DNA of 34,956 bases from a virus: positions 1-34,956 of the IMG/VR virus record IMGVR_UViG_3300037882_000287; one strand, 5' to 3'. A model generated the notes under the pieces. The model was given only the letters and a program-made list of their open reading frames with translations. It had not been told where the DNA came from and searched no databases. Positions 30,649-34,956 of this stretch are shown here, in pieces (within the stretch, counting starts at the first letter, position 1; each line of letters begins with the position of its first letter). The translations under genes and the position numbers were made by a program.

Positions 30649-31050
30649 TTATTTAGTCACTTTCTTAATCTTTTCCACAGTCCGTAGACCACCTACGCCG
30701 AGCATAGCAAACAGGACATAAAGTAGTGTCTCTGTATCTACTGCCGGAGGGGCCGGGAAGTTCTGCCACGCAGCCACCCAGCTAAGCATATTGTGTCCAA
30801 TCGTGGCGTAGAACAAACCAAATCCGCTGGACCAACCAACGAAAGGCCTCCAGCCTGCCACAAAGATAGACGGGTGGGCAGCCTCTTTAGCATTAATTTC
30901 TAACTGAGCAAGGACTGTCTGCAAGTCCCCTGCTTGCGCCAGCTTCAGTAGTTCCAGCTCGGCTTCAGCTTTCTTAGCAGGATCAGGGAAAAGCCGGTCA
31001 ATGATCTTACCACCAATCTCAAAGATTGGGCCCAACAGTAGAGGATTCAT
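30649..31050 (-). CDS. Holin candidate, GTA_holin_3TM-like
   Basis: The 133-aa protein has an N-terminal amphipathic helix (IIDRLFPDPAKKAEAELELLKLAQ), the RPFVGW motif and two or three hydrophobic segments at about 62-85 and 107-125. This is the organisation of the three-span holin family known from gene transfer agents and many phages. It would open the inner membrane to release the M15 endolysin. Its start overlaps the stop of the next membrane gene. Confidence 0.72.
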   Translation of the reverse strand: MNPLLLGPIFEIGGKIIDRLFPDPAKKAEAELELLKLAQAGDLQTVLAQLEINAKEAAHPSIFVAGWRPFVGWSSGFGLFYATIGHNMLSWVAAWQNFPAPPAVDTETLLYVLFAMLGVGGLRTVEKIKKVTK

Positions 31051-31268
31051 GAATACTCCCTGTCACTTTTACGACGAAGTTGCTTCTTAACCCAACCATG
31101 CTTTTCGCAGTAGGGGCGCAGAGCCTTTTTCCAGAACCATTCTCCAATAAGAACACACGTATACAGAGAGGCCACAAGCGCAGCAAAGTCTGACCATGAG
31201 GTCACCCCCACAGCCGCCCAAGCACTAGCAATTTTTAGAGCGTCCATTTTGTCCTGTCCGTCAACCAT
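31047..31268 (-). CDS. Small class II holin candidate (T7 gp17.5-like)
   Basis: The 73-aa product has a hydrophobic segment (FAALVASLYTCVLIGEWFW) followed by a strongly basic tail (KKALRPYCEKHGWVKKQLRRKSDR). It recalls the T7 holin gp17.5, with its YTVVQIG segment and basic C terminus. ATG 31268 overlaps the previous stop; ATG 31247 (MDALKIASAW) with AGGAC upstream is an equally good start. Two adjacent holin-like genes suggest a holin/antiholin pair or one gene with another role. Confidence 0.6.
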   Translation of the reverse strand: MVDGQDKMDALKIASAWAAVGVTSWSDFAALVASLYTCVLIGEWFWKKALRPYCEKHGWVKKQLRRKSDREYS

Positions 31269-31614
31269 GGCAATGTTTCCCTCTTGGATCGAAGTAGTCT
31301 AATAGTTTAGTACACAGCCACTGGGCTACTTTATATTTGTATCCCTGCTCTTGCATGAGATACAAAGTTAATCTGTCTGTAACCAGCTCTTTACCGTTCT
31401 TAGGGAACTCCCAAAACAACAGGGAGGCTATTGTCCAGTTAGCTAGCCAATCTACAATAAATCCTAAGATAATGACAGGAAAGCCTAGAATTTTTGCGGG
31501 AAGGGTTAATTGGTTATCTAAATGGGCTCTATATAAGCCCATGACTAAAACATATAAAAGCCAGAAAAGCCACATGTATCCTACAAGAAGAAGCACAGAT
31601 AATACATATGTCAT
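31261..31614 (-). CDS. Two-span membrane protein of the lysis region, 117 aa
   Basis: I start at ATG 31614, which overlaps the fibre gene stop (ATGA). The product has a long hydrophobic stretch at residues 2-28 and a second at 42-68 (LGFPVIILGFIVDWLANWTIASLLFWEFP). A soluble basic region with KELVTDRLTLYL follows. I recall similar DWLxNxTxASxLFxExP proteins beside phage lysis genes, with no assigned function. A spanin role is unlikely, as it lacks an outer-membrane lipobox. Confidence 0.65.
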   Translation of the reverse strand: MTYVLSVLLLVGYMWLFWLLYVLVMGLYRAHLDNQLTLPAKILGFPVIILGFIVDWLANWTIASLLFWEFPKNGKELVTDRLTLYLMQEQGYKYKVAQWLCTKLLDYFDPRGKHCHG

Positions 31615-32627
31615 GCTACCCTCGTCATAGTCATCATAAAGCGCGGAGAACTTGACGTGCCGCCAGTCGTCTGCGGTCGAATCAGCGACCCAGCAGGAAG
31701 GTAGCCCGTCCAAGAGACGTTAGCGCTAGAGCTAACCCCCGGCGTATCAGCCATTTGCAAAATTTCAGTGATCGCGACGGAAGCGATGTTTGTGGATAAG
31801 GTTGTGCCGTTGAGCGTGATACCGAAGCCTTCACCACTCCCCGCCGAATGTGTGAAACTGATTGCGTACACACCGGCCACGTTGACCGTGAACAGCGCCC
31901 CAAGCGTCGCGGAGTCAGCGTAAGTAATGTCCGTGCCCTGATTCGTGCGGACGTTGGTAAATCTAGGGATGCGCGTGTTGGTGGAGCCGTAGCCGTTCTG
32001 CGTGTCCACGCGCACCATTGAGCGCGTCGTCTGTTGTGCCAAGATACTAGGCACGTAGAAAAGAACCTCCACGACGTTTGCAGAGGTTGCTCGTAAAATA
32101 AATGTATCACCACTTACACAAACAATATTGCTATTAGTTTGTGTCACAATATTAGCATTATTTGTCAATGTGAAAGCACCACCAGCAGTAACTCGCACCA
32201 GCCTACCAACCGCAATAGTAAATCCGGTAATAGCAGCAGTTCCTGTAATACGAATATCATCCGTAGCCGATGTTAATACTGTAGTAGTTGCACTAGCCAC
32301 ATCGGAACGAGTTGCCCATGTGGTTGTTTGTAGACCTGTTATTGTAGTTAGAGAAGAGGTACTAGTTATATCACTATTAGCTCCACTAGCAGCGGCCCCT
32401 AAGGTAGACCTAGCAGCAGAAGCACTAGCAGCCGTGAACACACCGTCCCCTGTTGCCGTAGCCCCAAGACTCGTCCGCATAGCAGACACAGAAGCATCAT
32501 CAAGAACTCCCGCCGCAGCAGCACTAATCGTAGTTACATTAGCTAACTTAGTATACGTAGCATCATTAACGTCATTGAGCCAAGCCGATACAATGAGGGT
32601 ACCTGAAGTAAAAGTAGTATCTGCCAT
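31611..32627 (-). CDS. Tail fibre / receptor-binding protein with C1q-like tip
   Basis: The 338-aa protein opens with an N-terminal region (TSGTLIVSAWLNDVNDATYTKLANV) typical of tail attachment. A low-complexity Ala/Ser/Thr stalk follows to about residue 175. A beta-rich head ends SSSPRFMMTMTRVA, with VAGVYAISFTHSAGSGEGFGITLNG as in C1q/TNF-like trimer tips. The head (31614-about 32090) is GC-rich while the stalk is not, so the tip seems exchanged by recombination. It probably binds the host surface. Confidence 0.7.
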   Translation of the reverse strand: MADTTFTSGTLIVSAWLNDVNDATYTKLANVTTISAAAAGVLDDASVSAMRTSLGATATGDGVFTAASASAARSTLGAAASGANSDITSTSSLTTITGLQTTTWATRSDVASATTTVLTSATDDIRITGTAAITGFTIAVGRLVRVTAGGAFTLTNNANIVTQTNSNIVCVSGDTFILRATSANVVEVLFYVPSILAQQTTRSMVRVDTQNGYGSTNTRIPRFTNVRTNQGTDITYADSATLGALFTVNVAGVYAISFTHSAGSGEGFGITLNGTTLSTNIASVAITEILQMADTPGVSSSANVSWTGYLPAGSLIRPQTTGGTSSSPRFMMTMTRVA

Positions 32628-32957
32628 TTAGGTTCCGTTCTTCAATGCCAGAAGATAGGCATATGTTAATTGTTGGTTGTCTGCTAAAGCGCAATCTGCG
32701 CTAGCTAAATCAGCATAACAGGATCTGTCCCACGGATAACACACTTCCACAAAGATATCTTCCGGTTCATCTCGGATATATGCCGGGGCGGCTTTCTCCT
32801 CTACACCACGCAAGAAATCCTGTGGATGGCGTGGTTCAAAGCAGGAATGACATACATAAAGACCCTGCCAGTCCTTGCGAACATCTTCTGCTTTAAACTT
32901 GAAGCCACATCTATCACAGAGGACGTTCCAGCTACCGTGTTTGTACCAGTTCCGCAT
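32628..32957 (-). CDS. Zinc-ribbon phage protein, 109 aa
   Basis: The N-terminal half carries CDRCGFKFKAEDVRKDWQG and then CHSCFEPRHPQDFLRG, a four-cysteine zinc site that I recall as widespread in phage structural regions. The C-terminal half has three more cysteines and no recognised motif. It lies between two putative tail genes and could be a minor virion part or a chaperone. The first fold is confident, the role unknown. Confidence 0.7.
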   Translation of the reverse strand: MRNWYKHGSWNVLCDRCGFKFKAEDVRKDWQGLYVCHSCFEPRHPQDFLRGVEEKAAPAYIRDEPEDIFVEVCYPWDRSCYADLASADCALADNQQLTYAYLLALKNGT

Positions 32958-32959
32958 AG

Positions 32960-33268
32960 TTATGTCCCTGTTCCAACCATTGTGCGCTGAGGTGGTATTG
33001 TTGCTCCACCCCCACCATTGAAAGTTATTGGGGCCGCACCACCAAAAGCAATGCCTCCGGTGTTACCTAAGATCTTACCTTTGATGAAGGGAACATCTCC
33101 AGAAAAAGAGATGCCTCCAGAGATGGAAAGGATCTTATTTTTAATAAAAGAAGCCCCACCCGAAAAGACTATACCTCCAGAGGGGGTAATTATATAGTTA
33201 TTTGGTCCGCTACCAGCACTAGGTAACGTGCTAATAGCTAACTCAGAAATGGATGAAAACCCAAGCAT
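32960..33268 (-). CDS. Repeat-containing putative tail protein, 102 aa
   Basis: The ATG at 33268 overlaps the upstream stop (TGATG). The product starts MLGFSSISELAISTLP. It then has three tandem repeats of about 20 residues built on SGGIxFSGxxxFIKxKIL (about 29-90), which suggests a repeating beta strand-turn stack. It ends in a Gly/Pro-rich tail. It may be a fibre or spike component. It is AT-richer than the neighbouring genes at 33268-34956. Confidence 0.6.
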   Translation of the reverse strand: MLGFSSISELAISTLPSAGSGPNNYIITPSGGIVFSGGASFIKNKILSISGGISFSGDVPFIKGKILGNTGGIAFGGAAPITFNGGGGATIPPQRTMVGTGT

Positions 33269-33639
33269 CAAAGCCCCTTCGCTAGCGCAAAGATCGCGTC
33301 AATCTCCGCGTCCGTCTTCCCTATCGCCTGCGTCATCCCAATCAGCATTGGGTTCGTGCGCTCAAAGTCCTGCGCCTCATCGAATGCGATTTGCAATTCA
33401 ACATCGCCCGAACCTGCCACCGCCGCCTTGATCGTTTCCAGCATCCCCACACGGTGCAGCGCCGTCAGCATCTGCCTGCGCGTTACCTTGACATCCTCTA
33501 CCACCGTCACATGATCCCCCGGCGACTCGTGGCCCTCTGCCACCACCACGCGATAGCCCGCATCAGTCAGAGGCATTTCGTCGGGGTACTCGACCACGTT
33601 AGCCACCACCCCATCCGCATCAATCCATAGTGCTCTCAT
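33268..33639 (-). CDS. Tail-associated phage protein, 123 aa
   Basis: The N-terminal half is a small beta domain (MRALWIDADGVVANVVEYPDEMPL). The C-terminal half is helical, with VTRRQMLTALHRVGML, VELQIAFDEAQDFERTNPML and TDAEIDAIFALA. The C-terminal pattern is familiar from proteins encoded next to phage tail fibres, probably assembly or attachment factors. It is GC-rich, like the two genes upstream of it. Confidence 0.65.
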   Translation of the reverse strand: MRALWIDADGVVANVVEYPDEMPLTDAGYRVVVAEGHESPGDHVTVVEDVKVTRRQMLTALHRVGMLETIKAAVAGSGDVELQIAFDEAQDFERTNPMLIGMTQAIGKTDAEIDAIFALAKGL

Positions 33640-33643
33640 GGCG

Positions 33644-34561
33644 TCACCAGCAAGTAATGATCACGATGCCATCGCCACCACGGCCACCTGTGCCGCCTGT
33701 GGTGCCGCCACCACCTCCCCCACCACCGGAGCCACGAGCACCATTGCCACCAAGACCGCCGACACCAGCATTAGATGATCCGCCGCCCATGCCAGGCCAC
33801 GACCAAAACGGCTTCTCTAGCAGGAAGCCGCTGCCGCCGTTGTTAGAACCCGCTGCCGCTCCAAACGGACGATGGTCGGATAGCCAAGCACCAGCAGCCG
33901 CCAAAAAAACACCGCCTGCGAAATCCGCACCGGTAGTCCCGCCGCCGCCAGTCCCGCCGTGTGTTCTGGCGCCAGTGCTATTTATCGACTGATTACCTGG
34001 GGAGCCACCAGCAACAGCACCCCCTGCAGTACCAACTTGTCCAGCGATCAGTTGATAGGCACCGGCTTGAGCAAGCGGCATATTGGCGATTGTGGCAAGC
34101 GTTCCTGCCACCCCAGCCGCTCCAACGGCCGCAGCAGTCCCCGTTCCGCCACCGGCCGCTGCAGCGTTTCCGCTCACTGCCAACACATTTGTAGCAGCCG
34201 TATTCGGATAGATCGCCACGTAACTAAGTACCCCGCTGCCCGCAGTACCGCCGCCTGAGCCAACCCCGGCGCCACCAGCGCCGACCTGAATGAATAGCGT
34301 CTCCGGCAGGAAGATCAGCGGTATCAGCACCGATGCATGCCCGCTCGATCCGCCACCACCACCGCCACCACGAGCAGATGCCGCCGCACCAGTAAAGCCA
34401 CCACCACCGCCACCACCACCCCCGATGACGAGGAAGTGCGCCATCGTCTTGTTCTTAGGGCGGTTCCACTGCATCCACTGAAGGTTCGTGACCGTGCTGG
34501 GCGCAGTAAAGCGCGTAACTTCAGCGTTGCCGTTTGGCTGAGGCCAGCCCTCGAAATACAT
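33644..34561 (-). CDS. Glycine-rich tail adhesin candidate
   Basis: The 305-aa protein has several glycine runs (eight or nine in a row near residues 48-57 and 65-71, and another near 280-288), Ala/Gly-rich loops between them, and the C-terminal sequence GGDGIVIITCW. Glycine-rich domains of this kind form polyglycine II helix bundles in tail-tip adhesins such as phage S16 gp38. An N-terminal beta domain (YFEGWPQPNGNAEVTRF) would attach it to the fibre. The gene is GC-rich. Its start overlaps the preceding stop (TGATG). Confidence 0.7.
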   Translation of the reverse strand: MYFEGWPQPNGNAEVTRFTAPSTVTNLQWMQWNRPKNKTMAHFLVIGGGGGGGGGFTGAAASARGGGGGGGSSGHASVLIPLIFLPETLFIQVGAGGAGVGSGGGTAGSGVLSYVAIYPNTAATNVLAVSGNAAAAGGGTGTAAAVGAAGVAGTLATIANMPLAQAGAYQLIAGQVGTAGGAVAGGSPGNQSINSTGARTHGGTGGGGTTGADFAGGVFLAAAGAWLSDHRPFGAAAGSNNGGSGFLLEKPFWSWPGMGGGSSNAGVGGLGGNGARGSGGGGGGGGTTGGTGGRGGDGIVIITCW

Positions 34562-34956
34562 CAGTAATCTCCGCCTATTGCAGTGCAGACCCAGCCAGCA
34601 GCGACTGTAGTGCCAAGGCCCACATAAAGCCGGAAGCCCGCAGGGATCATCATTTCAAGCGGATAGGTCGGCTCTGCAGTAGCTGCGGCGTTGTTTGCCG
34701 TAGTGGCCGGAAGAGACAACTGGCCGATAAACTGGTTATTGGTCGCCGTCGTGTTCGTGCTGCCATTATTGAGGTAGATGCGCAGAACTGAAGCCGCGTT
34801 CGTACCATCTGCGACACACTTGATGCCCTTGACGTAGGAACCATCCGCGCCCGCAGTGTGGATCAGTTGATGGTTCGCTGAAACGCCCGTGTAATCACCC
34901 GTCGCCGTCAGCACTTCTGCCGACATCGTGGTCCCGCCGTCGCGGCTCAGGTTGCC
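34561..34956 (-). CDS. Tail/fibre protein, cut by the window edge
   Basis: The frame is open to the end of the window. An internal ATG at 34926 exists, but the 12 upstream codons (GNLSRDGGTTM) continue in frame and read like tail-protein sequence, so the true start probably lies beyond. The visible part is beta-rich (VLRIYLNNGSTNTTATNNQFIGQL, YPLEMMIPAGFRLYVGLGT). It looks like the C-terminal domain of a virion protein, possibly the baseplate or fibre part to which the adhesin attaches. Confidence 0.6.
   Translation of the reverse strand, partial: GNLSRDGGTTMSAEVLTATGDYTGVSANHQLIHTAGADGSYVKGIKCVADGTNAASVLRIYLNNGSTNTTATNNQFIGQLSLPATTANNAAATAEPTYPLEMMIPAGFRLYVGLGTTVAAGWVCTAIGGDY

Noticed and set aside
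32128-32631. Open frame of 167 codons on the + strand
   Set aside because: It is antisense to the Ala/Thr/Ser-rich fibre stalk. The Val/Ala/Pro-rich translation is the expected mirror of that repeat-like coding.
33630-34567. Proline- and Thr-rich frames on the + strand
   Set aside because: They are complements of glycine codons (GGN read as CCN/ACC) in the adhesin gene and not real proline-rich proteins.
1-34956. CRISPR array or insertion sequence
   Set aside because: No regularly spaced 25-40 base repeats with spacers, no transposase motif and no terminal inverted repeats were seen. The dispersed 11-mer is far too short and widely spaced to be CRISPR.

Overview
The window reads as about 35 kb of a tailed double-stranded DNA phage (Caudoviricetes) with a podovirus-type gene set, most likely infecting a Gram-negative bacterium. 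The reasons are a T7-like replication module, P22/phiEco32-type tail-machine genes, three candidate ejection proteins, two holin candidates, an M15 endolysin and dense ATGA/GTGA/TAATG gene overlaps. No integrase, repressor, RNA polymerase, terminase, portal or capsid gene is seen. The structural series is cut at the right edge, so the genome continues there. I cannot name the phage or host.

Left arm, + strand. Bases 1-1000 hold small, partly GC-rich accessory genes. From 1004 to 7483 lies an island of peptide-bond and amide chemistry: a class-I glutamine amidotransferase (1004), tRNA-Leu(UAA) (1809), a COOH-NH2 ligase (2729), a second amidoligase (4105), an Ntn-type class-II glutamine amidotransferase (4908) and an ATP-grasp ligase (6049), with several unrecognised partner proteins. 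It resembles the phiEco32-type amidoligase clusters, whose product is unknown.

Replication, 7489-20348, + strand. A stand-alone primase (7736) and helicase (9311) are separated by two small genes, a sigma70-like promoter and an AT-rich leader. A family-A DNA polymerase follows in pieces. Its N-terminal part is interrupted by a group I intron that encodes an HNH endonuclease (12848-13545). Its palm part begins only at 13989, after two further small ORFs. Next come a probable ssDNA-binding protein, a zincin, a 5'-3' exonuclease, a T7 endonuclease I-like resolvase, two phosphatase-fold proteins, a MazG-like protein and a class II-like ribonucleotide reductase. A strong terminator (20517-20551) separates the two convergent halves.

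Right arm, - strand, read from 34956 down to 20565. It holds receptor-binding and fibre genes (one with polyglycine tracts), lysis membrane proteins, P22 gp4-like and gp10-like tail proteins, and three candidate DNA-ejection proteins. The last of these has 1645 aa and carries an apparent ADP-ribosyltransferase domain. The M15 endolysin ends the run.

Two features cut across the annotation. An exact 11-mer, GGACGATCAAC, occurs seven times, always on the + strand and only between 548 and 14360, usually inside genes and in two different reading frames. GC-rich patches (1-500, 8708-9181, 31614-32090, 33268-34956) look like later acquisitions. Every gap between genes is shorter than 300 bases.
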